NCBI GenBank assembly: GCA_033807775.1
Contig: JAWVWS010001044.1
Location: forward strand, 62,001-126,000
Direction: 5' to 3'
DNA length: 64,000 nucleotides
Source: Saussurea involucrata
Taxonomy: Eukaryota > Streptophyta > Magnoliopsida > Asterales > Asteraceae
Both the position numbers and the translations under genes were made by a program. Below are positions 41,501-55,900 of the stretch, in pieces. The notes under the pieces were generated by a model. That model worked only from the letters and a program-made list of their open reading frames with translations. It had not been told where the DNA came from and ran no database searches. Numbering within the stretch: position 1 is the first letter of the stretch; each line of letters begins with the position of its first letter.

Positions 41501-43701
41501 CGAAATAATGTATTTCCAAAACTGGTCATGTTAAAACGGGTTTTGCGCACTGTTTTTGTAAAATTCATATAAAATTGGTCATTGATCCAAAAAATATGCA
41601 TTTTAGACGATTAGATTCCTAAGAAATAGTAGTACGTTTTTAATTTAGATGTCAAATCTTAATTTGTTCTCTAAGTATGGGTAAATCGTCAAAACGCTTG
41701 TAGGACGGAAGCTGTAACTTTTCAAAGTTGTTTTCTACTAAAAACTAGGGGTGAGCATCGGTCGGGTCGGGTCGGGCCGAAAAACCCCCACCCCGATCGG
41801 GTTTTGGGTGGACAAAACAGGCCCCGAAACCCTTCCTAAGTAAAGTTCGAGTTTCGGACTTTGGGTCTAATCGGTTTTCGGGTTCATCGGGTCGGGTTCA
41901 TCGGGTTTCGGACTTAGATCTAAGCATAAAGTTCTGTTTGTTGAAAAACCCATATAAAATCACTCACTCATTGGTCTGATTGAGGTGTATAATATATCGA
42001 TGGAAATCTCTCTGTGTCTAGAACAACTTTCTAGTTTACAACGAGATCTAATTGCGACTTTAAGGGGCTCGAAATAATGTATTTCCAAAACTGGTCATGT
42101 TAAAATGGGTTTTGCGCACTGTTTTTGTAAAATTCATATAAAATTGGTCATTGATCCAAAAAATATGCATTTTAGACTATTAGATTCCTAAGAAATAGTA
42201 GTACGTTTTTAATTTAGATGTCAAATCTTAATTTGTTCTCTAAGTATGGTAAATCGTCAAAACGCTTGTAGGACGGAAGCTGTAACTTTTCAAAGTTGTT
42301 TTCTACTAAAAACTAGGGGTGAGCATCGGTCGGGTCGGGTCGGGCCGAAAAACCCCCATCCCGATCGGGTTTTGGGTGGACAAAACAGGCCCCGAAACCC
42401 TTCCTAAGTAAAGTTCGAGTTTCGGACTTTGGGTCTAATCGGTTTTCGGGTTCATCGGGTCGGGTTCATCGGGTTTCGGACTTAGATCTAAGCATAAAGT
42501 TCTGTTTGTTGAAAAATCCGTATAAAATCACTCACTCATTGGTCTGATTGAGGTGTATAATATATCGATGGAAAGCTCTATGTGTCTAGAACAACTTTCT
42601 AGTTTACAACGAGATCTAATTGCGACTTTAAGGGGCTCGAAATAATGTATTTCCAAAACTGGTCATGTTAAAACGGGTTTTGCGCACTGTTTTTGTAAAA
42701 TTCATATAAAGTTGGTCATTGATCCAAAAAATATGCATTTTAGACGATTAGATTCCTAAGAAATAGTAGTACGTTTTTAATTTAGATGTCAAATCTTAAT
42801 TTGTTCTCTAAGTATGGGTAAATCGTCAAAACGTTTGTAGGACGGAAGCTGTAACTTTTCAAAGTTGTTTTCTACTAAAAACTAGGGGTGAGCATCGGTC
42901 GGGTCGGGTCGGGCCGAAAAACCCCCATCCCGATCGGGTTTTGGGTGGACAAAACAGGCCCCGAAACCCTTCCTAAGTAAAGTTCGAGTTTCGGACTTTG
43001 GGTCTAATCGGTTTTCGGGTTCATCGGGTCGGGTTCATCGGGTTTCGGACTTAGATCTAAGCATAAAGTTCTGTTTGTTGAAAAATCCGTATAAAATCAC
43101 TCACTCATTGGTCTGATTGAGGTGTATAATATTTCGATGGAAAGCTCTCTGTGTCTAGAACAACTCTCTAGTTTACAACGAGATCTAATTGCGACTTTAA
43201 GGGGCTCGAAATAATGTATTTCCAAAACTGGTCATGTTAAAACGGGTTTTGCGCACTGTTTTTGTAAAATTCATATAAAATTGGTCATTGATCCAAAAAA
43301 TATGCATTTTAGACGATTAGATTCCTAAGAAATAGTAGTACGTTTTTAATTTAGATGTCAAATCTTAATTTGTTCTCTAAGTATGGGTAAATCGTCAAAA
43401 CGCTTGTAGGACGGAAGCTGTAACTTTTCAAAGTTGTTTTCTACTAAAAACTAGGGGTGAGCATCGGTCGGGTCGGGTCGGGCCGAAAACCCCCCATCCC
43501 GATCGGGTTTTGGGTGGACAAAACAGGCCCCGAAACCCTTCCTAAGTAAAGTTCGAGTTTCGGACTTTGGGTCTAATCGGTTTTCGGGTTCATCGGGTCG
43601 GGTTCATCGGGTTTCGGACTTAGATCTAAGCATAAAGTTCTGTTTGTTGAAAAACCCATATAAAATCACTCACTCATTGGTCTGATTGAGGTGTATAATA
43701 T
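38584..43701. repeat. Satellite monomers 69-77, near-canonical
   Basis: Monomer starts are 38584, 39152, 39721, 40290, 40859, 41427, 41996, 42564 and 43133. All are 568-569 bp. Monomers 74, 77 and, less clearly, 73 share an altered AAAAACCCATAT near their ends (canonical AAAAATCCGTAT). Monomer 69 lacks one C or A in TAGTTAAAACGAG. Monomer 77 has lost the ClaI site (TTTCGATGG). No stable higher-order order was found. Confidence 0.75.
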
Positions 43702-44867
43702 ATCGATGGAAAGCTCTCTGTGTCTAGAACAACTTTCTAGTTTACAACGAGATCTAATTGCGACTTTAAGGGGCTCGAAATAATGTATTTCCAAAAGTGG
43801 TCATGTTAAAACGGGTTTTGCGCACTGTTTTTGTAAAATTCATATAAAATTGGTCATTGATCCAAAAAATATGCATTTTAGACGATTAGATCCCTATAAA
43901 ATAGTAGTACGTTTTTAATTTAGATGTCAAATCTTAATTTGTTCTCTAAGTATGGGTAAATCGTCAAAACGCTTGTAGGACGGAAGCTGTAACTTTTCAA
44001 AGTTGTTTTCTACTAAAAACTAGGGGTGAGCATCGGTAGGGTCGGGTCGGGCCGAAAAACCCCCATCCCGATCGGGTTTTGGGTGGACAAAACAGGCCCC
44101 GAAACCCTTCCTAAGTAAAGTTCGAGTTTCGGACTTTGGGTCTAATCGGTTTTCGAGTTCATCGGGTCGGGTTCATCGGGTTGGGTTCATTGGGTTTCAG
44201 ACTTAGATCTAAGCATAAAGTTCTGTTTGTTGAAAAATCCGTATAAAATCACTCACTCATTGGTCTGATTGAGGTGTATAATATATCGATGGAAAGCTCT
44301 CTGTGTCTAGAACAACTTTCTAGTTTACAACGAGATCTAATTGCGACTTTAAGGGGCTCGAAATAAAGTATTTCCAAAACTGGTCATGTTAAAACAGGTT
44401 TTGCGCACTGTTTTTGTAAAATTCATATAAAATTGATCATTGATCCAAAAAATATGCATTTTAGACGATTAGAATCCTAAGAAATAGTAGTACGTTTTTA
44501 ATTTAGATGTCAAATCTTAATTTGTTCTCTAAGTATGGGTAAATCGTAAAAAGGCTTGTAGGACGGAAGCTGTAACTTTTCAAAGTTGTTTTCTACTAAA
44601 AACTAGGGGTGAGCATCGGTCGGGTCGGGTCGGGCCGAAAAACCCCCATCCCGATCGGGTTTTGGGTGGACAAAACAGGCCCCGAAACCCTTCCTAAGTA
44701 AAGTTCGAGTTTCGGACTTTGGGTCTAATCGGTTTTAGAGTTCATCGGGTCGGGTTCATAGGGTCGGGTTCATCGGGTTTCGGACTTAGATCTAAGCATA
44801 AAGTTCTGTTTGTTGAAAAATCCGTATAAAATCACTCACTCATTGGTCTGATTGAGGTGTATAATAT
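43702..44867. repeat. First 583-bp dimer (1166 bp), monomers 78-79
   Basis: Both monomers have gained one 14-bp unit. Monomer 78 (43702) reads CATCGGTAGGG, CCCTATAAAATAG and, in the unit array, CGGGTTGGGTTCATTGGG. Monomer 79 (44285) reads AAAACAGGTTTTG, TTAGAATCCTAAG, AATCGTAAAAAGG and GGTTCATAGGGTCGGG. The same alternating pair recurs from 47144 and from 54693, so this may be a founder or an outlier of that dimer family. Confidence 0.88.
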
Positions 44868-47143
44868 ATCGATGGAAAGCTCTCTGTGTCTAGAATAACT
44901 TTCTAGTTTACAACGAGATCTAATTGCGACTTTAAGGGGCTCGAAATAATGTATTTCCAAAACTGGTCATGTTAAAACGGGTTTTGCGCACAGATTTTGT
45001 AAAATTCATATAAAATTGGTCATTGATCCAAAAAATATGCATTTTAGACGATTAGATTCCTAAGAAATAGTAGTACGTTTTTAATTTAGATGTCAAATCT
45101 TAATTTATTCTCTAAGTATGGGTAAATCGTCAAAACGCTTGTAGGACGGAAGCTGTAACTTTTCAAAGTTGTTTTCTACTAAAAACTAGGGGTGAGCATC
45201 GGTCGGGTCGGGTCGGGCCGAAAAACCCCCATCCCGATCGGGTTTTGGGTGGACAAAACAGGCCCCGAAACCCTTCCTAAGTAAAGTTCGAGTTTCGGAC
45301 TTTGGGTCTAATCGGTTTTCGGGTTCATCGGGTCGGGTTCATCGGGTTTCGGACTTAGATCTAAGCATAAAGTTCTGTTTGTTGAAAAATCCGTATAAAA
45401 TCACTCACTCATTGGTCTGATTGAGGTGTATAATATATCGATGGAAAGCTCTCTGTGTCTAGAACAACTTTCTAGTTTACAACGAGATCTAATTGCGACT
45501 TTAAGGGGCTCGAAATAATGTATTTCCAAAACTGGTCATGTTAAAACGGGTTTTGCGCACTGTTTTTGTAAAATTCATATAAAATTGGTCATTGATCCAA
45601 AATATATGCATTTTAGACGATTAGATTCCTAAGAAATAGTAGTACGTTTTTAATTTAGATGTCAAATCTTAATTTGTTCTCTAAGTATGGGTAAATCGTC
45701 AAAATGCTTGTAGGACGGAAGCTGTAACTTTTCAAAGTTGTTTTCTACTAAAAACTAGGGGTGAGCATCGGTCGGGTCGGGTCGGGCCGAAAAACCCCCA
45801 TCCCGATCGGGTTTTGGGTGGACAAAACAGGCCCCGAAACCCTTCCTAAGTAAAGTTCGAGTTTCGGACTTTGGGTCTAATCGGTTTTCGGGTTCATCGG
45901 GTCGGGTTCATCGGGTTTCGGACTTAGATCTAAGCATAAAGTTCTGTTTGTTGAAAAATCCGTATAAAATCACTCACTCATTGGTCTGATTGAGGTGTAT
46001 AATATATCGATGGAAAGCTCTCTGTGTCTAGAACAACTTTCTAGTTTACAACGAGATCTAATTGCGACTTTAAGGGGCTCGAAATAATGTATTTCCAAAA
46101 CTGGTCATGTTAAAACGGGTTTTGCGCACTGTTTTTGTAAAATTCATATAAAATTGGTCATTGATCCAAAATATATGCATTTTAGACGATTAGATTCCTA
46201 AGAAATAGTAGTACGTTTTTAATTTAGATGTCAAATCTTAATTTGTTCTCTAAGTATGGGTAAATCGTCAAAATGCTTGTAGGACGGAAGCTGTAACTTT
46301 TCAAAGTTGTTTTCTACTAAAAACTAGGGGTGAGCATCGGTCGGGTCGGGTCGGGCCGAAAAACCCCCATCCCGATCGGGTTTTGGGTGGACAAAACAGG
46401 CCCCGAAACCCTTCCTAAGTAATGTTCGTGTTTCGGACTTTGGGTCTAATCGGTTTTCGGGTTCATCGGGTCGGGTTCATCGGGTTTCGGATTTAGATCT
46501 AAGCATAAAGTTCTGTTTGTTGAAAAATCCGTATAAAATCACTCACTCATTGGTCTGATTGAGGTGTATAATATATCGATGGAAAGCTCTCTGTGTCTCG
46601 AACAACTTTCTAGTTTACAACGAGATTTAATTGCGACTTTAAGGGGCTCGAAATAATGTATTTCCAAAACTGGTCATGTTAAAACGGGTTTTGCGCACTG
46701 TTTTTGTAAAATTCATATAAAATTGGTCATTGATCAAAAAAATATGCATTTTAGACGATTAGATTCCTAAGAAATAGTAGTACGTTTTTAATTTAGATGT
46801 CAAATCTTAATTTGTTCTCTAAGTATGGGTAAATTGTCAAAACGCTTGTAGGACGGAAGCTGTAACTTTTCAAAGTTGTTTTCTACTAAAAACTAGGGGT
46901 GAGCATCGGTCGGGTCGGGTCGGGCCGAAAAACCCCCATCCCGATCGGGTTTTGGGTGGACAAAACAGGCCCCGAAACCCTTCCTAAGTAAAGTTCGAGT
47001 TTCGGACTTTGGGTCTAATCGGTTTTCGGGTTCATCGGGTCGGGTTCATCGGGTTTCGGACTTAGATCTAAGCATAAAGTTCTGTTTGTTGAAATACCCA
47101 TATAAAATCACTCACTCATTGGTCTGATTGAGGTGTATAATAT
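44868..47143. repeat. Satellite monomers 80-83, 569 bp, source type of the later 52972/57021 pair
   Basis: Monomers 81 and 82 (45437, 46006) share CCAAAATATATGC and CAAAATGCTTG. Monomer 82 also has AGTAATGTTCGTGTTTCGG and CGGATTTAGATC, and monomer 83 (46575) has GTGTCTCGAAC and GATCAAAAAAATATG. The 82-83 pair reappears with the same markers at 52972-54109 and 57021-58158, showing exchange between distant parts of the array. Confidence 0.85.
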
Positions 47144-50100
47144 ATCGATGGAAAGCTCTCTGTGTCTAGAACAACTTTCTAGTTTACAACGAGATCTAAT
47201 TGCGACTTTAAGGGGCTCGAAATAATGTATTTCCAAAAGTGGTCATGTTAAAACGGGTTTTGCGCACTGTTTTTGTAAAATTCATATAAAATTGGTCATT
47301 GATCCAAAAAATATGCATTTTAGACGATTAGATCCCTATAAAATAGTAGTACGTTTTTAATTTAGATGTCAAATCTTAATTTGTTCTCTAAGTATGGGTA
47401 AATCGTCAAAACGCTTGTAGGACGGAAGCTGTAACTTTTCAAAGTTGTTTTCTACTAAAAACTAGGGGTGAGCATCGGTAGGGTCGGGTCGGGCCGAAAA
47501 ACCCCCATCCCGATCGGGTTTTGGGTGGACAAAACAGGCCCCGAAACCCTTCCTAAGTAAAGTTCGAGTTTCGGACTTTGGGTCTAATCGGTTTTCGAGT
47601 TCATCGGGTCGGGTTCATCGGGTTGGGTTCATCGGGTTTCAGACTTAGATCTAAGCATAAAGTTCTGTTTTGTTGAAAAATCCGTATAAAATCACTCACT
47701 CATTGGTCTGATTGAGGTGTATAATATATCGATGGAAAGCTCTCTGTGTCTAGAACAACTTTCTAGTTTACAACGAGATCTAATTGCGACTTTAAGGGGC
47801 TCGAAATAATGTATTTCCAAAACTGGTCATGTTAAAACAGGTTTTGCGCACTGTTTTTGTAAAATTCATATAAAATTGGTCATTGATCCAAAAAATATGC
47901 ATTTTAGACGATTAGAATCCTAAGAAATAGTAATACGTTTTTAATTTAGATGTCAAATCTTAATTTGTTCTCTAAGTATGGGTAAATCGTAAAAACGCTT
48001 GTAGGACGGAAGCTGTAACTTTTCAAAGTTGTTTTCTACTAAAAACTAGGGGTGAGCATCGGTCGGGTCGGGTCGGGCCGAAAAACCCCCATCCCGATCG
48101 GGTTTTGGGTGGACAAAACAGGCCCCGAAACCCTTCCTAAGTAAAGTTCGAGTTTCGGACTTTGGGTCTAATCGGTTTTCGAGTTCATCGGGTCGGGTTC
48201 ATAGGGTCGGGTTCATCGGGTTTCGGACTTAGATCTAAGCATAAAGTTCTGTTTGTTGAAAAATCCATATAAAATCACTCACTCATTGGTCTGATTGAGG
48301 TGTATAATATATCGATGGAAAGCTCTCTGTGTCTAGAACAACTTTCTAGTTTACAACGAGATCTAATTGCGAATTTAAGGGGCTCGAAATAATGTATTTC
48401 CAAAACTGGTCATGTTAAAACGGGTTTTGCGCACTGTTTTTGTAAAATTCATATAAAATTGGTCATTGATCCAAAAAATATGCATTTTAGACGATTAGAT
48501 CCCTAAGAAATAGTAGTATGTTTTTAATTTAGATGTCAAATCTTAATTTGTTCTCTAAGTATGGGTAAATCGTCAAAACGCTTGTAGGACGGAAGCTGTA
48601 ACTTTTCAAAGTTGTTTTCTACTAAAAACTAGGGGTGAGCATCGGTAGGGTCGGGTCGGGCCGAAAAACCCCCATCCCGATCGGGTTTTGGGTGGACAAA
48701 ACAGGCCCCGAAACCCTTCCTAAGTAAAGTTCGAGTTTCGGACTTTTGGTCTAATCGGTTTTCGAGTTCATCGGGTCGGGTTCATCGGGTTGGGTTCATC
48801 GGGTTTCAGACTTAGATCTAAGCATAAAGTTCTGTTTGTTGAAAAATCCGTATAAAATCACTCACTCATTGGTCTGATTGAGGTGTATAATATATCGATG
48901 GAAAGCTCTCTGTGTCTAGAACAACTTTCTAGTTTACAACGAGATCTAATTGCGACTTTAAGGGGCTCGAAATAATGTATTTCCAAAACTGGTCATGTTA
49001 AAACAGGTTTTGCGCACTGTTTTTGTAAAATTCATATAAAATTGGTCATTGATCCAAAAAATATGCATTTTAGACGATTAGAATCCTAAGAAATAGTAAT
49101 ACGTTTTTAATTTAGATGTCAAATCTTAATTTGTTCTCTAAATATGGGTAAATCGTAAAAACGCTTGTAGGACGGAAGCTGTAACTTTTCAAAGTTGTTT
49201 TCTACTAAAAACTAGGGGTGAGCATCGAGCGGGTCGGGTCGGGCCGAAAAACCCCCATCCCGATCGGGTTTTGGGTGGACAAAACAGGCCCCGAAACCCT
49301 TCCTAAGTAAAGTTCGAGTTTCGGACTTTGGGTCTAATCGGTTTTCGAGTTCATCGGGTCGGGTTCATAGGGTCGGGTTCATCGGGTTTCGGACTTAGAT
49401 CTAAGCATAAAGTTCTGTTTGTTGAAAAATCCGTATAAAATCACTCACTCATTGGTCTGATTGAGGTGTATAATATATCGATGGAAAGCTCTCTGTGTCT
49501 AGAACAACTTTCTAGTTTACAACGAGATCTAATTGCGAATTTAAGGGGCTCGAAATAATGTATTTCCAAAACTGGTCATGTTAAAACGGGTTTTGCGCAC
49601 TATTTTTGTAAAATTCATATAAAATTGGTCATTGATCCAAAAAATATGCATTTTAGACGATTAGATCCCTAAGAAATAGTAGTATGTTTTTAATTTAGAT
49701 GTCAAATCTTAATTTGTTCTCTAAGTATGGGTAAATCGTCAAAACGCTTGTAGGACGGAAGCTGTAACTTTTCAAAGTTGTTTTCTACTAAAAACTAGGG
49801 GTGAGCATCGGTAGGGTCGGGTCGGGCCGAAAAACCCCCATCCCGATCGGGTTTTGGGTGGACAAAACAGGCCCCGAAACCCTTCCTAAGTAAAGTTCGA
49901 GTTTCGGACTTTTGGTCTAATCGGTTTTCGAGTTCATCGGGTCGGGTTCATCGGGTTGGGTTCATCGGGTTTCAGACTTAGATCTAAGCATAAAGTTCTG
50001 TTTGTTGAAAAATCCGTATAAAATCACTCACTCATTGGTCTGATTGAGGTGTATAATATATCGATGGAAAGCTCTCTGTGTCTAGAACAACTTTCTAGTT

Positions 50101-52971
50101 TACAACGAGATCTAATTGCGACTTTAAGGGGCTCGAAATAATGTATTTCCAAAACTGGTCATGTTAAAACAGGTTTTGCGCACTGTTTTTGTAAAATTCA
50201 TATAAAATTGGTCATTGATCCAAAAAATATGCATTTTAGACGATTAGAATCCTAAGAAATAGTAATACGTTTTTAATTTAGATGTCAAATCTTAATTTGT
50301 TCTCTAAGTATGGGTAAATCGTAAAAACGCTTGTAGGACGGAAGCTGTAACTTTTCAGAGTTGTTTTCTACTAAAAACTAGGGGTGAGCATCGGTCGGGT
50401 CGGGTCGGGCCGAAAAACCCCCATCCCGATCGGGTTTTGGGTGGACAAAACAGGCCCCGAAACCCTTCCTAAGTAAAGTTCGAGTTTCGGACTTTGGGTC
50501 TAATCGGTTTTCGAGTTCATCGGGTCGGGTTCATAGGGTCGGGTTCATCGGGTTTCGGACTTAGATCTAAGCATAAAGTTCTGTTTGTTGAAAAATCCAT
50601 ATAAAATCACTCACTCATTGGTCTGATTGAGGTGTATAATATATCGATGGAAAGCTCTCTGTGTCTAGAACAACTTTCTAGTTTACAACGAGATCTAATT
50701 GCGAATTTAAGGGGCTCGAAATAATGTATTTCCAAAACTGGTCATGTTAAAACGGGTTTTGCGCACTGTTTTTGTAAAATTCATATAAAATTGGTCATTG
50801 ATCCAAAAAATATGCATTTTAGACGATTAGATCCCTAAGAAATAGTAGTATGTTTTTAATTTAGATGTCAAATCTTAATTTGTTCTCTAAGTATGGGTAA
50901 ATCGTCAAAACGCTTGTAGGACGGAAGCTGTAACTTTTCAAAGTTGTTTTCTACTAAAAACAAGGGGTGAGCATCGGTAGGGTCGGGTCGGGCCGAAAAA
51001 CCCCCATCCCGATCGGGTTTTGGGTGGACAAAACAGGCCCCGAAACCCTTCCTAAGTAAAGTTCGAGTTTCGGACTTTTGGTCTAATCGGTTTTCGAGTT
51101 CATCGGGTCGGGTTCATCGGGTTGGGTTCATCGGGTTTCAGACTTAGATCTAAGCATAAAGTTCTGTTTGTTGAAAAATCCGTATAAAATCACTCACTCA
51201 TTGGTCTGATTGAGGTGTATAATATATCGATGGAAAGCTCTCTGTGTCTAGAACAACTTTCTAGTTTACAACGAGATCTAATTGCGACTTTAAGGGGCTC
51301 GAAATAATGTATTTCCAAAACTGGTCATGTTAAAACAGGTTTTGCGCACTGTTTTTGTAAAATTCATATAAAATTGGTCATTGATCCAAAAAATATGCAT
51401 TTTAGACGATTAGAATCCTAAGAAATAGTAGTACGTTTTTAATTTAGATGTCAAATCTTAATTTGTTCTCTAAATATGGGTAAATCGTAAAAACGCTTGT
51501 AGGACGGAAGCTGTAACTTTTCAAAGTTGTTTTCTACTAAAAACTAGGGGTGAGCATCGAGCGGGTCGGGTCGGGCCGAAAATCCCCCATCCCGATCGGG
51601 TTTTGGGTGGACAAAACAGGCCCCGAAACCCTTCCTAAGTAAAGTTCGAGTTTCGGACTTTGGGTCTAATCGGTTTTCGAGTTCATCGGGTCGGGTTCAT
51701 AGGGTCGGGTTCATCGGGTTTCGGACTTAGATCTAAGCATAAAGTTCTGTTTGTTGAAAAATCCGTATAAAATCACTCACTCATTGGTCTGATTGAGGTG
51801 TATAATATATCGATGGAAAGCTCTCTGTGTCTAGAACAACTTTCTAGTTTACAACGAGATCTAATTGCGAATTTAAGGGGCTCGAAATAATGTATTTCCA
51901 AAACTGGTCATGTTAAAACGGGTTTTGCGCACTATTTTTGTAAAATTCATATAAAATTGGTCATTGATCCAAAAAATATGCATTTTAGACGATTAGATCC
52001 CTAAGAAATAGTAGTATGTTTTTAATTTAGATGTCAAATCTTAATTTGTTCTCTAAGTATGGGTAAATCGTCAAAACGCTTGTAGGACGGAAGCTGTAAC
52101 TTTTCAAAGTTGTTTTCTACTAAATCCTAGGGGTGAGCATCGGTAGGGTCGGGTCGGGCCGAAAAACCCCCATCCCGATCGGGTTTTGGGTGGACAAAAC
52201 AGGCCCCGAAACCCTTCCTAAGTAAAGTTCGAGTTTCGGACTTTTGGTCTAATCGGTTTTCGAGTTCATCGGGTCGGGTTCATCGGGTTGGGTTCATCGG
52301 GTTTCAGACTTAGATCTAAGCATAAAGTTCTGTTTGTTGAAAAATCCGTATAAAATCACTCACTCATTGGTCTGATTGAGGTGTATAATATATCGATGGA
52401 AAGCTCTCTGTGTCTAGAACAACTTTCTAGTTTACAACGAGATCTAATTGCGACTTTAAGGGGCTCGAAATAATGTATTTCCAAAACTGGTCATGTTAAA
52501 ACAGGTTTTGCGCACTGTTTTTGTAAAATTCATATAAAATTGGTCATTGATCCAAAAAATATGCATTTTAGACGATTAGAATCCTAAGAAATAGTAGTAC
52601 GTTTTTAATTTAGATGTCAAATCTTAATTTGTTCTCTAAGTATGGGTAAATCGTAAAAACGCTTGTAGGACGGAAGCTGTAACTTTTCAAAGTTGTTTTC
52701 TACTAAAAACTAGGGTTGAGCATCGGTCGGGTCGGGTCGGGCCAAAAACCCCCATCCCGATCGGGTTTTGGGTGGACAAAACAGGCCCCGAAACCCTTCC
52801 TAAGTAAAGTTCGAGTTTCGGACTTTGGGTCTAATCGGTTTTCGAGTTCATCGGGTCGGGTTCATAGGGTCGGGTTCATCGGGTTTCGGACTTAGATCTA
52901 AGCATAAAGTTCTGTTTGTTGAAAAATCCGTATAAAATCACTCACTCATTGGTCTGATTGAGGTGTATAAT
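47144..52971. repeat. Dimer higher-order repeat of 583-bp monomers (1166 bp x 5), monomers 84-93, with nested tetramer
   Basis: CATCGGTAGGG marks the first monomer of each dimer; CGGTA falls at 47476, 48643, 49809, 50975 and 52141, spaced 1166-1167 bp. The second monomer carries AAAACAGGTTTTG, TTAGAATCCTAAG and GGTTCATAGGGTCGGG. A tetramer (2332 bp) is nested: monomers 85 and 89 share AAATCCATAT, 87 and 91 share CTAAATATGGG and GCATCGAGCGGG, and 88 and 92 share CGCACTATTTTTG. Monomer 84 is 584 bp (extra T in CTGTTTTGTTG) and monomer 93 is 580 bp. Confidence 0.93.
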
Positions 52972-55900
52972 ATCGATGGAAAGCTCTCTGTGTCTAGAAC
53001 AACTTTCTAGTTTACAACGAGATCTAATTGCGACTTTAAGGGGCTCGAAATAATGTATTTCCAAAACTGGTCATGTTAAAACGGGTTTTGCGCACTGTTT
53101 TTGTAAAATTCATATAAAATTGGTCATTGATCCAAAATATATGCATTTTAGACGATTAGATTCCTAAGAAATAGTAGTACGTTTTTAATTTAGATGTCAA
53201 ATCTTAATTTGTTCTCTAAGTATGGGTAAATCGTCAAAATGCTTGTAGGACGGAAGCTGTAACTTTTCAAAGTTGTTTTCTACTAAAAACTAGGGGTGAG
53301 CATCGGTCGGGTCGGGTCGGGCCGAAAAACCCCCATCCCGATCGGGTTTTGGGTGGACAAAACAGGCCCCGAAACCCTTCATAAGTAATGTTCGTGTTTC
53401 GGACTTTGGGTCTAATCGGTTTTCGGGTTCATCGGGTCGGGTTCATCGGGTTTCGGATTTAGATCTAAGCATAAAGTTCTGTTTGTTGAAAAATCCGTAT
53501 AAAATCACTCACTCATTGGTCTGATTGAGGTGTATAATATATCGATGGAAATCTCTCTGTGTCTCGAACAACTTTCTAGTTTACAACGAGATCTAATTGC
53601 GACTTTAAGGGGCTCGAAATAATGTATTTCCAAAACTGGTCATGTTAAAACGGGTTTTGCGCACTGTTTTTGTAAAATTCATATAAAATTGGTCATTGAT
53701 CAAAAAAATATGCATTTTAGACGATTAGATTCCTAAGAAATAGTAGTACGTTTTTAATTTAGATGTCAAATCTTAATTTGTTCTCTAAGTATGGGTAAAT
53801 CGTCAAAACGCTTGTAGGACGGAAGCTGTAACTTTTCAAAGTTGTTTTCTACTAAAAACTAGGGGTGAGTATCGGTCGGGTCGGGTCGGGCCGAAAAACC
53901 CCCATCCCGATCGGGTTTTGGGTGGACAAAACAGGCCCCGAAACCCTTCCTAAGTAAAGTTCGAGTTTCGGACTTTGGGTCTAATCGGTTTTCGGGTTCA
54001 TCGGGTCGGGTTCATCGGGTTTCGGACTTAGATCTAAGCATAAAGTTCTGTTTGTTGAAAAATCCGTATAAAATCACTCACTCATTGGTCTGATTGAGGT
54101 GTATAATATATCGATGGAAAGCTCTCTGGGTCTAGAACAACTTTCTAGTTTACAACGAGATCTAATTGCGACTTTAAGGGGCTCGAAATAATGTATTTCC
54201 AAAACTGGTCATGTTAAAACGGGTTTTGCGCACTGTTTTTGTAAAATTCATATAAAATTGGTCATTGATCCAAAAAATATGCATTTTAGACGATTAGATC
54301 CCTAAGAAATAGTAGTACGTTTTTAATTTAGATGTCAAATCTTAATTTGTTCTCTAAGTATGGGTAAATCGTCAAAACGCTTGTAGGACGGAAGCTGTAA
54401 CTTTTCAAAGTTGTTTTCTACTAAAAACTAGGGGTGAGCATCGGTCGGGTCGGGTCGGGCCGAAAAACCCCCATCCCGATCGGGTTTTGGGTGGACAAAA
54501 CAGGCCCCGAAACCCTTCCTAAGTAAAGTTCGAGTTTCGGACTTTGGGTCTAATCGGTTTTCGAGTTCATCGGGTCGGGTTCATAGGGTCGGGTTCATCG
54601 GGTTTCGGACTTAGATCTAAGCATAAAGTTCTGTTTGTTGAAAAATCCGTATAAAATCACTCACTCATTGGTCTGATTGAGGTGTATAATATATCGATGG
54701 AAAGCTCTCTGTGTCTAGAACAACTTTCTAGTTTACAACGAGATCTAATTGCGAATTTAAGGGGCTCGAAATAATGTATTTCCAAAACTGGTCATGTTAA
54801 AACGGGTTTTGCGCACTATTTTTGTAAAATTCATATAAAATTGGTCATTGATCCAAAAAATATGCATTTTAGACGATTAGATCCCTAAGAAATAGTAGTA
54901 TGTTTTTAATTTAGATGTCAAATCTTAATTTGTTCTCTAAGTATGGGTAAATCGTCAAAACGCTTGTAGGACGGAAGCTGTAACTTTTCAAAGTTGTTTT
55001 CTACTAAATCCTAGGGGTGAGCATCGGTAGGGTCGGGTCGGGCCGAAAAACCCCCATCCCGATCGGGTTTTGGGTGGACAAAACAGGCCCCGAAACCCTT
55101 CCTAAGTAAAGTTCGAGTTTCGGACTTTTGGTCTAATCGGTTTTCGAGTTCATCGGGTCGGGTTCATCGGGTTGGGTTCATCGGGTTTCAGACTTAGATC
55201 TAAGCATAAAGTTCTGTTTGTTGAAAAATCCGTATAAAATCACTCACTCATTGGTCTGATTGAGGTGTATAATATATCGATGGAAAGCTCTCTGTGTCTA
55301 GAACAACTTTCTAGTTTACAACGAGATCTAATTGCGACTTTAAGGGGCTCGAAATAATGTATTTCCAAAACTGGTCATGTTAAAACAGGTTTTGCGCACT
55401 GTTTTTGTAAAATTCATATAAAATTGGTCATTGATCCAAAAAATATGCATTTTAGACGATTAGAATCCTAAGAAATAGTAGTACGTTTTTAATTTAGATG
55501 TCAAATCTTAATTTGTTCTCTAAGTATGGGTAAATCGTAAAAACGCTTGTAGGACGGAAGCTGTAACTTTTCAAAGTTGTTTTCTACTAAAAACTAGGGT
55601 TGAGCATCGGTCGGGTCGGGTCGGGCCAAAAACCCCCATCCCGATCGGGTTTTGGGTGGACAAAACAGGCCCCGAAACCCTTCCTAAGTAAAGTTCGAGT
55701 TTCGGACTTTGGGTCTAATCGGTTTTCGAGTTCATCGGGTCGGGTTCATAGGGTCGGGTTCATCGGGTTTCGGACTTAGATCTAAGCATAAAGTTCTGTT
55801 TGTTGAAAAATCCGTATAAAATCACTCACTCATTGGTCTGATTGAGGTGTATAATATATCGATGGAAAGCTCTCTGTGTCTAGAACAACTTTCTAGTTTA

